Source of the DNA: Ruegeria marisrubri
Lineage (GTDB): Bacteria > Pseudomonadota > Alphaproteobacteria > Rhodobacterales > Rhodobacteraceae
Reading direction: 5' to 3'
NCBI RefSeq assembly: GCF_001507595.1
Contig: NZ_LQBQ01000001.1
Span: 1 to 64,000, forward strand
DNA length: 64,000 nucleotides
Shown: positions 16,313-24,911 of the stretch, one piece after another
Layout of the letters: each line of letters begins with the position of its first letter
How positions within the stretch are numbered: the first letter of the stretch is position 1
Translations under genes and position numbers: made by a program
The notes under the pieces: model-generated
Told to the model about the DNA's origin: nothing
Seen by the model: the letters and a program-made list of their open reading frames with translations, nothing else
The model's database searches: none

Positions 16313-17434
16313 ATGAACTACGCAAAGTTCGAATTCGTTTCACATGACCTGGTGTCCGACGCCACCCGCGAAGCGATCTCCGACAAGGTGATCTTCGAGA
16401 AGCGGCCGGCGAAACTGCCCGATGGCACGGTGGTCGACGGGCTCTACAACGCGTGGATCACGCTGAACAACCCGTCGCAGTACAACTCGTACACGACCGA
16501 CATGGTCAAGGCCGTGATCCTCGGGTTTCGCGCCGCATCCAACATGCGCGACGTGAACGCGGTGGTGTTCACAGCGGTGGGCGACAAGGCCTTCTGCACC
16601 GGCGGCAACACCAAGGAATACGCCGAGTACTATGCCGGGCGGCCCGAGGAATACCGCCAGTACATGCGGCTGTTCAACGACATGGTTTCAGCCATTCTTG
16701 GCTGCGACAAGCCCGTGGTGTGCCGCGTCAACGGCATGCGCATCGGCGGCGGGCAGGAAATCGGCATGGCATGCGATTTTTCGGTGGCCTCGGACCTTGC
16801 GCGGTTCGGACAGGCCGGGCCCAAGCACGGCAGCGCGGCGATCGGCGGCTCGACCGACTTCCTGCCACTGATGATCGGCTGCGAGATGGCGATGAACTCG
16901 GGCGTCCTTTGCGAGAGTTTTTCGGCGCATGAGGCGATGAGGCTGGGCATTCTGACCGACATCGCACCGGCGCTGAAGGTGGATGGCAAGTTCGTGCCCA
17001 ACCCGCTGGTCGAGACCCGCATGGTCACCGACGAATGGGGCCGGATCGTGCATGGCAAGCCCAAGACCGGCGAGGCGCTGGCCGAGGGCAAGGCGCTGAT
17101 GGCGCGGGGCGAGGTGGACCTGAGCGAGCTGGACCGCAAGGTCGAGGAGCTGTGCGGCAAGCTGCTGCTGACCTTCCCCGGCTGCACCACCAAGTCGGTC
17201 GAGGAGCTGCGCAAGCCCAAGCTCAACGCCTGGAACATGAACAAGGAGAACTCGCGCGCCTGGCTGGGCCTGAACATGATGGCCGAGGCCAACATGGGCT
17301 TCCGCGCCTTCAACGAGGGTAACCGCGAGGTCGGCCGCGAAGTGGACTTCGTGCAGCTGCGTAGGGAACTGGCCGACGGCGCCAAGTTCACACCCGAATA
17401 CATCGACAGCATGATGCCGGGGGTGCGCAAGTGA
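16313..17434 (+). CDS. oah: 6-oxocyclohex-1-ene-1-carbonyl-CoA hydrolase
   Basis: 373 residues of the crotonase superfamily, longer than ordinary enoyl-CoA hydratases and matching the Oah family size. It has A-F-C-T-G-G-N-T-K-E-Y-A-E-Y-Y in the oxyanion region, R-V-N-G-M-R-I-G-G-G-Q-E-I-G-M-A-C-D and G-P-K-H-G-S-A-A-I-G-G-S-T-D-F. Oah adds water and hydrolytically opens the ring of 6-oxocyclohexene-carbonyl-CoA to 3-hydroxypimeloyl-CoA. It starts 12 bp after had with AAAGGAGC in front, and overlaps dch at its stop. It marks the Thauera-type lower route rather than the BadK/BadH/BadI route. Confidence 0.92.
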   Translation: MNYAKFEFVSHDLVSDATREAISDKVIFEKRPAKLPDGTVVDGLYNAWITLNNPSQYNSYTTDMVKAVILGFRAASNMRDVNAVVFTAVGDKAFCTGGNTKEYAEYYAGRPEEYRQYMRLFNDMVSAILGCDKPVVCRVNGMRIGGGQEIGMACDFSVASDLARFGQAGPKHGSAAIGGSTDFLPLMIGCEMAMNSGVLCESFSAHEAMRLGILTDIAPALKVDGKFVPNPLVETRMVTDEWGRIVHGKPKTGEALAEGKALMARGEVDLSELDRKVEELCGKLLLTFPGCTTKSVEELRKPKLNAWNMNKENSRAWLGLNMMAEANMGFRAFNEGNREVGREVDFVQLRRELADGAKFTPEYIDSMMPGVRK

Positions 17435-18219
17435 GCACGCAGGTTGCAGAAAAGGGCACCGTGGTTGCCGATACGCTGGCGCTGGATGGCACGCTGCTGC
17501 GGCTGAAGCTGAACCGGCCCAAGGCCAACATCGTCGATGCCGAGATGATCGGGGCATTGGACGGCGCGTTGGCCGCGCAGCAGGACAACCGCGATCTGGT
17601 AGCCGTGCTGGTCGAGGCCGAGGGGCCGCATTTCAGCTTCGGCGCCTCGGTCGAAGAGCACCTGCCCGAAAGCTGCGAGCAGATGCTGAAATCGCTGCAC
17701 GGGCTGGTCAGGCGGATGCTGGAATATCCGGTGCCGGTTCTGGTCGCCGTGCGCGGGCAGTGCTTGGGCGGCGGGTTGGAGGTGGCGATGGCGGGGCATA
17801 TGATCTTTGCCGCGCCGGATGCCAATCTCGGCCAGCCCGAGATGTTGCTGGGGGTGTTCGCGCCGGCCGCGTCCTGCCTGTTGCCGGGCCGCGTCGGCCA
17901 GGCGCGGGCCGAGGACCTGCTGTATTCGGGCCGCTCGGTCAGCGGCGCCGACGCGGCCGAAATGGGGCTTGTCGACGCGGTCGATCCCAGCCCCGAGGCC
18001 GCCGCCGTCACCTATGTCGAAACGCACCTCAAACCCAAGAGTGCCAGCAGCCTGCGCATGGCGGTGCGGGCGGCGCGGGCCGGCTATTGCCGACAGGTGA
18101 TCGCCCGCTTGGACGAGGTCGAGGCGCTGTACCTCGATGAATTGATGTCAACCCGTGATGCGGTTGAAGGGCTGGACGCCTTTCTCGCGAAACGCACAGC
18201 AAAGTGGGAAAACAGATGA
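17431..18219 (+). CDS. dch: cyclohexa-1,5-dienecarbonyl-CoA hydratase
   Basis: 262 residues of the enoyl-CoA hydratase/crotonase family. It has H-F-S-F-G-A-S-V-E-E-H-L-P, V-R-G-Q-C-L-G-G-G-L-E-V-A-M-A-G-H and L-G-Q-P-E-M-L-L-G-V-F-A-P-A-A. Dch adds water to the dienoyl-CoA formed by benzoyl-CoA reductase, giving 6-hydroxycyclohexene-carbonyl-CoA. Start and stop both overlap neighbours by four bases (oah and bcrC), so translation is probably coupled. The family alone could be a general hydratase; the operon makes Dch the clear choice. Confidence 0.92.
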   Translation: MSTQVAEKGTVVADTLALDGTLLRLKLNRPKANIVDAEMIGALDGALAAQQDNRDLVAVLVEAEGPHFSFGASVEEHLPESCEQMLKSLHGLVRRMLEYPVPVLVAVRGQCLGGGLEVAMAGHMIFAAPDANLGQPEMLLGVFAPAASCLLPGRVGQARAEDLLYSGRSVSGADAAEMGLVDAVDPSPEAAAVTYVETHLKPKSASSLRMAVRAARAGYCRQVIARLDEVEALYLDELMSTRDAVEGLDAFLAKRTAKWENR

Positions 18220-19391
18220 CGGACAAATCGGTATCCGAAATCGTCGCGCGCTGCGAAGCTCTGTACGAGGATCTGAACTTCACGGCCGCCCGCGAATGGA
18301 AAGAGGCCGAGCCGGGCCGCAAGGTCATCGGCTACATGCCGATCTACGTGCCGCGCGAGTTGATCCACGCCGCCGGAATGCTGCCGCTTGGCATCATGGG
18401 CGGCGGTGACAACCTCGAGGTCATCCACGGCGACGCCTATTACCAGAGCTACATCTGCCGGATCCCGCGCTCGACCATCGAACTGGGCGTTTCCGGGCGC
18501 TTGGATTTCGTCGACGGCATGCTGTTCCCGTCCATCTGCGACGTGATCCGCAACCTGTCAGGCATGTGGAAGATGCTGTTCCCCGAGGTGTATGCCAAGT
18601 ATTTCGACGTCCCCCAGACCTATCAGGACGAGGTCGGCGGCGTGTTCTACACCAACGAGATGCGCGAGTTTCTGCACGACCTTGAAGGCATCGCCGGGCA
18701 CAAGATCACCGATGACGACATCCGCGCCTCGATCGAGGTCTACAACGAGAACCGCCGGGCCATCGGCGATCTCTACGCGCTGCGGGCGGCGCAGCCGTGG
18801 AACGCACCGGCCTCCGAGGCCTACCTGGTGATCCGCGCCGGGCTGGTTCTGCCGGTCGAAGAGCATACGCAGCTGGTCCGCGACTACATCGCCGCCGCCA
18901 GCGCCGAAGAGCGCCCGCTGAAGGACAACAGCCGCGTGATCCTGACCGGCATGTTCTGCGAACAGCCGCCGCTGAACCTGATCAAGTCACTGGAAATGTC
19001 CGGCTGCTACATCGTGGATGACGATTTCGTCCTGATCAGCCGTTGGCTGCTTGGTGATGTCCCGACCGAGGGTGACCCGGTGCACAACCTGTCGCAGGCC
19101 TTCCTGCACCGGTCGATGTCGACGGCGGCAAAATACGAACCCGACCAGGCCGAGAAGGGGCAGTTCCTGGTGCGCGCGGTACAGAAAGCCGGAGCTGAGG
19201 GAGTCATCTTTGCCTCGACCAGCTTCTGTGACCCGGCCCTGCTGGACCGGCCCATCCTTCAGAACGTGCTAAAGCAGGCCGGCATTCCCTACATTGCGTT
19301 CAAGTACGCCGAGAACTCCGGCCAGATGCAGCCCATCCGCGAACAGGCCGGAACCTTCGTGGATTCAATCAAATTGTGGAGCGCAGCATGA
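18216..19391 (+). CDS. bcrC: benzoyl-CoA reductase subunit C
   Basis: 391 residues of the 2-hydroxyacyl-CoA dehydratase-like (HgdB/BcrB/BcrC) fold. Features include Y-M-P-I-Y-V-P-R-E-L-I-H-A-A-G-M-L-P, Y-Q-S-Y-I-C-R and F-A-S-T-S-F-C-D-P with conserved cysteines for the active-site cluster. With BcrB it forms the substrate-reducing half of ATP-dependent class I benzoyl-CoA reductase. ATG 18216 overlaps the dch TGA. The gene order C-B-A-D equals that of Thauera and of badDEFG in Rhodopseudomonas, not the Azoarcus bzdNOPQ style. Confidence 0.93.
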   Translation: MTDKSVSEIVARCEALYEDLNFTAAREWKEAEPGRKVIGYMPIYVPRELIHAAGMLPLGIMGGGDNLEVIHGDAYYQSYICRIPRSTIELGVSGRLDFVDGMLFPSICDVIRNLSGMWKMLFPEVYAKYFDVPQTYQDEVGGVFYTNEMREFLHDLEGIAGHKITDDDIRASIEVYNENRRAIGDLYALRAAQPWNAPASEAYLVIRAGLVLPVEEHTQLVRDYIAAASAEERPLKDNSRVILTGMFCEQPPLNLIKSLEMSGCYIVDDDFVLISRWLLGDVPTEGDPVHNLSQAFLHRSMSTAAKYEPDQAEKGQFLVRAVQKAGAEGVIFASTSFCDPALLDRPILQNVLKQAGIPYIAFKYAENSGQMQPIREQAGTFVDSIKLWSAA

Positions 19392-20695
19392 GATCTCCTA
19401 ACGTCAAAGCCCAGCCCCAGGACGTCGTCAAAGACGCCTCGATGATCAAGCAGAAGGAGATGATGGCGAGCCACTACGAAAGGCTGACCGGCGCTCCGCA
19501 GACCGGCGCGAAGGTTGCCTCGACTTTCGTGCCCGGCAACCTCAACGAGTTGATCATGTGTTTCGACCTGGTAAACAACCTGCCCGAGGTCAACGCGATC
19601 CAGAGCGGCCTGCGCAAGCAGAGCGGCGGCTACATCATGGAGGCCGAGCGGGCAGGGCATTCGGAAGATGTCTGCACCTATGTCAAATCCGACATCGGCA
19701 TGATGATGAAGGGCAACATCGGCCCCAACGGCAAGCAACTGCCGAACCCGGACGTGCTGCTGCTGTCGTACACCGGCTGCTTCACCTTCCTCAAATGGTT
19801 CGAACTGCTGCGCGAGCAGTACAAATGCCCGACGATCTTCCTGCAGACGCCCTACATGGCTGACGGCAAGATTACTAAGAACATGATCGACTATATGGTC
19901 AAGCAGTTCAAAGAGGACGTGATCCCGACGCTAGAAGAGGTCTCGGGGGTCAAGTTCGACATCGACCGGCTGCGCGAGTACCTGGCGAAATCGGCCAAGG
20001 CCGAGGATGACCTCGTGCATGTCCTGCAGAGCGCCAAGAACAAGCCGTCGCCGATCGATGCCTATTTCGGCGGCATCTACTATATCGGGCCGATCTTCGG
20101 GGCGTTCCGCGGAACTGATGACGCCATCGACTACTATCGCTTCCTGCGCGAAGAGGTCGATGCCCGCGTCGCTGCTGGCAAGGGGCCGGTGACCCCGGAT
20201 GGCGACATGGGCGAGGAGAAATACCGCCTCGTGGTCGAGGGCCCGCCGAACTACACCTCGTTCCGGCAGTTCTGGAAGATGTTCTATGACGAAGGCGCCA
20301 CCGTCGTCGCATCCTCCTATACCAAGGTGGGCGGCACCTATGATTTCGGGTTCCGCCACGATCCCAGCAAACCGCTGGAGTCGCTCGCCGAATACTGCCT
20401 TGGCGTCTACACGAACCGCAGTCTGCCGATGCGTATCGACATGCTGGTCAACTACATCAACGAGTACGAGGCCGACGGCCTGCTGATCAACTCGATCAAG
20501 AGCTGCAACAGCTTCTCGGCTGGTCAACTACTCATCATGCGCGAGGTGGAAAAGCGTACCGGCAAGCCGGCGGCCTTCATTGAAACCGACCTGGTCGATC
20601 CGCGGTACTTCTCGGCGGCCAACGTCAAGAACCGTCTCGAAAGCTACTTCCAGATGGTTGAACAGAAACGCAGCGGGAAAGGGGTGGCAGCATGA
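19388..20695 (+). CDS. bcrB: benzoyl-CoA reductase subunit B
   Basis: 435 residues, the second HgdB-like subunit. It contains [28 protein letters not shown] and [15 protein letters not shown], supplying cluster cysteines and the aromatic-binding site. It partners BcrC in two-electron ring reduction of benzoyl-CoA. The start at 19388 overlaps the bcrC stop (ATGA). The upstream in-frame ATG at 19376 is within bcrC and less likely. Confidence 0.93.
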   Translation: MRSPNVKAQPQDVVKDASMIKQKEMMASHYERLTGAPQTGAKVASTFVPGNLNELIMCFDLVNNLPEVNAIQSGLRKQSGGYIMEAERAGHSEDVCTYVKSDIGMMMKGNIGPNGKQLPNPDVLLLSYTGCFTFLKWFELLREQYKCPTIFLQTPYMADGKITKNMIDYMVKQFKEDVIPTLEEVSGVKFDIDRLREYLAKSAKAEDDLVHVLQSAKNKPSPIDAYFGGIYYIGPIFGAFRGTDDAIDYYRFLREEVDARVAAGKGPVTPDGDMGEEKYRLVVEGPPNYTSFRQFWKMFYDEGATVVASSYTKVGGTYDFGFRHDPSKPLESLAEYCLGVYTNRSLPMRIDMLVNYINEYEADGLLINSIKSCNSFSAGQLLIMREVEKRTGKPAAFIETDLVDPRYFSAANVKNRLESYFQMVEQKRSGKGVAA

Positions 20696-22017
20696 AGACC
20701 TTTGTAGGAATTGACCTCGGTTCCACTACCACCAAAGCGGTGCTTTTGGACGAAGAAGAGCGCGTTCTGGGGCGCGGGATTACGAACTCGCGGTCCAACT
20801 ATGATACTGCCTGCAAAGTGGCCACCGAAGAGGCCAAGATCGACGCGCGCTTTACGCTGTTTCGTCGGGAGTTCGGTGGAACCGATACGCTTGACGACCA
20901 AGTCGAGGATTTCCTTGGGGCGCTGGAACGTTCCTTCCGGCTGGAGCAGTTCCTGGAGCAGCTGGGCGACTTGGAGGAAACCTGTACCCGTCTGGTCCGG
21001 GGCGAGCGTTTCGAGAAGATTGGCCGCGAGGTGAAATCGGCACTGGCCGAGGTCTTCAAACGCCTTCGCGCAGAAGCGCCAGCGATGTATGCGCCCGACG
21101 CCGAGCGCAAGTCGGACTTCTTCCGGGACATCGCCGGCTCCCGCTATCTGGCAGTGGCCGAGGAGGTCGGACGCGACGCCGGCATCCCCTATGATGTCCT
21201 GCTCAACATCTACGACAAGTCGATCATCGCCGTGGAAAACCGCCCGCCCTCGGGCAGTCTGAACGAAAAGTTCAAGAGTGCGCTGGAGCGGGTTGCCAAG
21301 GAAGGGGCCGGCTTTTCCCGCGAGCTTGGCGAAAATGCCGAACGCGCGCTGGGGATCGAATTGGAAGAAAGCTATCTGGTTGGAACCGGTTACGGCCGCG
21401 TGACCCTGCCGTTCTCCAAGGAGCACATCCGTTCAGAGATCCTGTGCCACGGGCTGGGGGCGCACATGATGTACCCGAAAACCCGCACGGTTCTCGATAT
21501 CGGTGGTCAGGATACCAAGGGGATTCAGGTCGACGCCGACGGCATTGTCGAGAACTTTCAGATGAATGACCGCTGCGCGGCGGGGTGTGGGCGCTATCTC
21601 GGCTATATCGCGGACGAGATGAACATGGGCCTGCACGAGCTTGGCCCGCTGGCGATGAAATCGGGCAAGCCGGCCCGCATCAACTCGACCTGCACCGTCT
21701 TCGCGGGCGCCGAGCTGCGGGACCGCCTGGCCCTGGGAGAGAAGCGCGAGGACATCCTGGCCGGCCTGCACCGCGCCATCATCCTGCGGGCGGTTTCGAT
21801 CCTGTCGCGCTCGGGTGGCGTGGCCGATCAGATGACCTTTACCGGCGGCGTGGCCAAGAACGAGGCCGCGGTGCGCGAACTGAAGAAGCTGATCGCCGAG
21901 AACTACGGAGACGTGACAATCAACATCAACCCGGACTCGATTTACACCGGCGCACTGGGCGCAGCCGAATTCGCCCGTCGCGCCGCCGAGGGCCGCATGG
22001 AAGGGCTGGACGCATGA
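20692..22017 (+). CDS. bcrA: benzoyl-CoA reductase subunit A (ASKHA ATPase)
   Basis: 441 residues. An acetate/sugar kinase-Hsp70-actin type nucleotide-binding domain opens with [14 protein letters not shown]. The cluster-bridging cysteines are in [13 protein letters not shown] and [12 protein letters not shown], and F-T-G-G-V-A-K-N lies near the end. Subunits A and D share a bridging [4Fe-4S] cluster and use ATP to drive electrons from ferredoxin to BcrBC. The start overlaps the bcrB stop and the end overlaps bcrD. The insertion at residues 50-150 relative to subunit D is normal for BcrA. Confidence 0.93.
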   Translation: MKTFVGIDLGSTTTKAVLLDEEERVLGRGITNSRSNYDTACKVATEEAKIDARFTLFRREFGGTDTLDDQVEDFLGALERSFRLEQFLEQLGDLEETCTRLVRGERFEKIGREVKSALAEVFKRLRAEAPAMYAPDAERKSDFFRDIAGSRYLAVAEEVGRDAGIPYDVLLNIYDKSIIAVENRPPSGSLNEKFKSALERVAKEGAGFSRELGENAERALGIELEESYLVGTGYGRVTLPFSKEHIRSEILCHGLGAHMMYPKTRTVLDIGGQDTKGIQVDADGIVENFQMNDRCAAGCGRYLGYIADEMNMGLHELGPLAMKSGKPARINSTCTVFAGAELRDRLALGEKREDILAGLHRAIILRAVSILSRSGGVADQMTFTGGVAKNEAAVRELKKLIAENYGDVTININPDSIYTGALGAAEFARRAAEGRMEGLDA

Positions 22018-22859
22018 CACTGACTGCTGGAATTGACGTTGGTACGGGCGCGGTAAAGGCCGCGATTTTCCGGGTGGAGGACGGCAAGGAGGAATGGCTG
22101 TCGCGCTGCACGCTCAGAATCCGCCAGAGGGACCCGATGCAGTTGTCTCGCGAAGCCTTTGAACAGGTGCTCGAAGACGCCGGGGTTCAGGAAAGCGACC
22201 TCGATTACGTGGCCACGACCGGCGAGGGAGAGACCATTCCCTATCACACCGGCCACTTCTACTCGATGACATCGCATGCCCGCGGTGCGCGCTATCTCAA
22301 CCCGAAATCCATGGCCGTCCTCGATTGCGGGGCGCTGCATGGCCGCGCCATGATCACCGATGCCGCCGGCAAGGTCACCAACTACAAGATGACCAGCCAG
22401 TGTGCGTCAGGATCCGGGCAGTTCCTCGAAAACATCGCGCGCTACCTGGGTATTGCCCAGGATGAGATTGGCAAACTGTCGATGCAGGCCGATGATCCAG
22501 AGGAAGTGTCATCCATCTGTGCGGTGCTGGCCGAGACCGACGTGATCAACATGGTGTCGCGAGGCATCACCGCACCCAACATCCTCAAGGGCATTCACCT
22601 ATCGATGGCGAGCAGACTGGCACGTCTGCTGAAATCCATCGGTGTCAGGAACGACCTGATCATGATGACCGGCGGCCTGGCGCAGGACGAGGGGCTTTGC
22701 CAGGCCATGCGCGAGCAGCTTGCCAAGATGAAAGGCGTCGATGCCGAGGTCTTGAACCATCCGGATTCGATCTATGCGGGCGCCATCGGTGCAGCGCTTT
22801 GGGGCGCATTCCGGTACGAAAAGCTCGCCCAAAGCGGCCAGATACTCAAAGCATCCTGA
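22014..22859 (+). CDS. bcrD: benzoyl-CoA reductase subunit D (ASKHA ATPase)
   Basis: 281 residues, the shorter ATPase subunit. It has [30 protein letters not shown] and [12 protein letters not shown], with the two cluster-ligand cysteines, plus [10 protein letters not shown]. It pairs with BcrA. The true start is ATG 22014, overlapping the bcrA TGA. A longer frame upstream runs through bcrA and is not real. A 24-bp gap with AAGGAGGAGGA follows before the ferredoxin gene. Confidence 0.93.
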   Translation: MTLTAGIDVGTGAVKAAIFRVEDGKEEWLSRCTLRIRQRDPMQLSREAFEQVLEDAGVQESDLDYVATTGEGETIPYHTGHFYSMTSHARGARYLNPKSMAVLDCGALHGRAMITDAAGKVTNYKMTSQCASGSGQFLENIARYLGIAQDEIGKLSMQADDPEEVSSICAVLAETDVINMVSRGITAPNILKGIHLSMASRLARLLKSIGVRNDLIMMTGGLAQDEGLCQAMREQLAKMKGVDAEVLNHPDSIYAGAIGAALWGAFRYEKLAQSGQILKAS

Positions 22860-22883
22860 GGACCAAGGAGGAGGACCAGACAC

Positions 22884-23126
22884 ATGGCACTAATGATCGT
22901 TGACCCTTGCACCGCGTGCGACGCCTGCGAGCCGGTTTGCCCCAACGAGGCCATCACGGCGGGCGATCCGTATTACGTCATCGACCCGATGAAATGCACC
23001 GAGTGCGTCGGCGAAGAGGATGAGCCCCAGTGCAGGCTGGTCTGCCCAGAGGACTGCATCGTGCAAAACCCGGATTGGGAGGAAACCCAAGAGGAATTGC
23101 AGGCCAAGTATGAGGCCCTGCACTGA
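22884..23126 (+). CDS. fdx: 2[4Fe-4S] ferredoxin, electron donor to benzoyl-CoA reductase
   Basis: 80 residues. The first cluster motif is C9-x2-C12-x2-C15-x3-C19 (D-P-C-T-A-C-D-A-C-E-P-V-C-P). The second is C-T-E-C-V-G-E-E-D-E-P-Q-C-R-L-V-C-P with an eight-residue insertion between the second and third ligands. That insertion typifies the Allochromatium/YfhL-type ferredoxins found in bcr/bad clusters (BadB-like). It carries low-potential electrons from KorAB to BcrAD. It is the last gene of the had-oah-dch-bcrCBAD operon, with a strong AGGAGGA site, and is followed by a terminator. Confidence 0.92.
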   Translation: MALMIVDPCTACDACEPVCPNEAITAGDPYYVIDPMKCTECVGEEDEPQCRLVCPEDCIVQNPDWEETQEELQAKYEALH

Positions 23127-23160
23127 ATCGGGCACCAGTGCGCTTTGAACAATTGGCAGA

Positions 23161-23192
23161 GGGTCGGAAAGCAGGTGCTTTCCGGCCCTTTC
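23161..23192 (+). terminator. terminator after fdx
   Basis: Stem GGGTCGGAAAGC / GCTTTCCGGCCC (12 bp, one wobble) with an AGGT loop, followed by TTT. It lies 35 bases past the fdx stop and also faces the end of the minus-strand GNAT gene, so it may act on both strands. Confidence 0.75.
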
Positions 23193-23298
23193 GCGCTTTG
23201 CTGCTCTGGAGCCCCCGCAACTGATTGCTGGAACGAATTGACCCCGGCCGGCCGCCATGGCCACGGGGTCATTCGATTGCGCGTCGGGAATGGTCCGG

Positions 23299-24285
23299 TC
23301 AGAGCGGTTTGGAGAGAGAGATCCGTTGCGCGGGCCGGAAGCCTACAGAGCTGAAGTAGCCAATCAGCGGTATATCGTTCCAGTCGACCTCGGTACGTAC
23401 GGTTTCCACCTGCAAGGCCTTGAGATTGGCCATCAGCTTTGCCATCAGGAAACGGCCGATGCCTTGGCCGCGGAAACCGGTGTCGACACCGATCGAGTCC
23501 ATGACGGCCTCCGTGCTGGTGCGGCCGAACTCGCCGTAATCCACGCGTGCCATGATGAAGCCGGCGGGAAATCCGTCCTGTTCTGCCACCAGTGATACCC
23601 GAACGCCGCTTTGATTCAGGGCCTCATCCTGTTTCCGAGAGAAATAGTCGGTTCGCTCGGATCCGGAACTTTCCGCGTCGATCGAGATGATCTTGGCAAG
23701 ATCGGATTCCCTCATGCTGCGTACTGGAACGAAGTCGTGGGACAGCGCGTTGCCGGCATCTCCGTCAGGCGAGCTGTAGTCCAGCTCCAGTGCGTTGGCG
23801 GCGGGGTCGTCCCGAAGTTCATGCGGCATTTCCCTGGTAGTGCGGGTCAGCACCATGCGAGGGGCCATCTTGAAACCGGAATGGGCAAAGAAGCTGAGCA
23901 GCGGCCACTGGTCCCAATCAACCTGGCTGTCAAACTCGGTCACGCCCTTGTGGCGCAGGACCTTTTCAACTTCTTCCAGCAGGCGATGCCCGATACCTTG
24001 TAGCCCGTGATCAGGATTGACGCCGATCGCATCCAGAGAGGCGCTGGCACCTGTTTTGCCGAACTCGCCCTTGTCCAGCTTGGCGAATGCGAAGCCTGCC
24101 AGTTCCTCACCGTCAAAAACTCCGACAAAGACATAATCTCGGGGGTTGTCGATTGCGGCTTGGAGCCGTTTCTCGAAATAGCCGCGTCGAGGCGACCCGG
24201 ACGCGGCCATGTCGATGGCGATGACCGCCTCGAGATCGCTGGGGGACAGGGGTTTTGCGTTGGGTTGGGCCAATGTGTCAGGCAT
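23299..24285 (-). CDS. protein with two tandem GNAT acetyltransferase domains
   Basis: About 328 residues made of two similar GNAT domains. In the first, I-D-M-A-A-S-G-S-P-R-R-G-Y-F-E-K-R leads to D-A-I-G-V-N-P-D-H-G-L-Q-G-I-G-H-R-L-L. In the second, I-D-A-E-S-S-G-S-E-R-T-D-Y-F-S-R-K leads to D-S-I-G-V-D-T-G-F-R-G-Q-G-I-G-R-F-L-M. Both keep the acetyl-CoA binding Q/R-x-x-G-x-G/A loop, so both may bind acetyl-CoA. GNAT enzymes such as RpPat and KatA in Rhodopseudomonas acetylate acyl-CoA synthetases, so control of the island's ligases is a reasonable guess. It lies directly after the hemerythrin gene. TTG 24306 is an alternative start. Confidence 0.75.
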   Translation of the reverse strand: MPDTLAQPNAKPLSPSDLEAVIAIDMAASGSPRRGYFEKRLQAAIDNPRDYVFVGVFDGEELAGFAFAKLDKGEFGKTGASASLDAIGVNPDHGLQGIGHRLLEEVEKVLRHKGVTEFDSQVDWDQWPLLSFFAHSGFKMAPRMVLTRTTREMPHELRDDPAANALELDYSSPDGDAGNALSHDFVPVRSMRESDLAKIISIDAESSGSERTDYFSRKQDEALNQSGVRVSLVAEQDGFPAGFIMARVDYGEFGRTSTEAVMDSIGVDTGFRGQGIGRFLMAKLMANLKALQVETVRTEVDWNDIPLIGYFSSVGFRPAQRISLSKPL

Positions 24286-24302
24286 CTTCGGGCTCGCTGG
24301 TT

Positions 24303-24803
24303 TCAATGGTTGCCGGCATATGCGGCAGACAGTTCCATATCGGTTTCGGGATCCAGAAGATCCTCGAGCGCCGGAACAAGCGCCATTTCTTCCTTCTGAA
24401 TATGGGCGTACATGCGTTCGATCAGTTCGCCGGCCACGTTTCGGAACTCAGTCCATGACTCGTCGGTGAATCCGTTTTCCAACGTGTCACGAGACATTTC
24501 GGCGACTTTGGTTCCCAGCGGCGTTAGCGCGCGGTGTTCCTCGCGCAGGTGTTCCCCGATACCGACATCTCCCATGTCCTCGAGGCGGGTGAAAAGCTCG
24601 GTTTCCTCGAACGCGAAATGCAGGTTGACCTCTTCTTCCAAAGCACCGATTGCCTGTGTCAGAGTGGTCCTGACCCACGCATCGCTGGTGTCGGGTGCCT
24701 TTTTCCGGTGCTTGGCGATCAGCTGATCAAGCGCTTCGATCACGGCGATCGTTTGCTGGTGGTCCTCGTGAAGAAGTTGCGCCGTGCGTCGTGAGAAGGT
24801 CAT
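24303..24803 (-). CDS. hemerythrin HHE-domain protein
   Basis: About 166 residues, predicted all helical. Diiron-ligand type residues are L-L-H-E-D-H-Q-Q-T near the N-terminus, H-F-A-F-E-E-T-E-L-F, H-L-R-E-E-H-R-A-L, and H-I-Q-K-E-E-M-A-L near the C-terminus. HHE proteins bind O2 or NO, or sense oxygen and iron state. The start at 24803 is preferred because the longer ATG at 24842 lies within the operator. The tandem GNAT gene follows immediately on the same strand. An O2/NO-responsive protection or sensing role for the oxygen-sensitive enzymes of the island is inference. Confidence 0.85.
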   Translation of the reverse strand: MTFSRRTAQLLHEDHQQTIAVIEALDQLIAKHRKKAPDTSDAWVRTTLTQAIGALEEEVNLHFAFEETELFTRLEDMGDVGIGEHLREEHRALTPLGTKVAEMSRDTLENGFTDESWTEFRNVAGELIERMYAHIQKEEMALVPALEDLLDPETDMELSAAYAGNH

Positions 24804-24827
24804 GGGTGTGTCCGTCAGCTTAAATAT

Positions 24828-24847
24828 ATAAATAAGTACCACAATAC
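24828..24847. promoter_or_regulatory. operator copy 3, hemerythrin-GNAT promoter
   Basis: Sequence ATA-AATA-AGTACC-ACAA-TAC, 24 bases upstream of the hemerythrin ATG. On the minus strand TATTGT in the operator arm takes the -10 position. It belongs to the five-member 20-bp palindrome set and lies in strongly AT-rich DNA. Confidence 0.7.
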
Positions 24848-24911
24848 TTAAATAGACTCAACCGGGTTCTGGGGTGCTGCGACATTGCCGCGGAAAGGAT
24901 CATGCGGGCTG

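Noticed and set aside
15236-23126. Aerobic box or paa pathway for benzoyl-CoA
   Set aside because: No BoxAB epoxidase, BoxC or PaaABCDE-type genes; the enzymes present are those of reductive dearomatisation.
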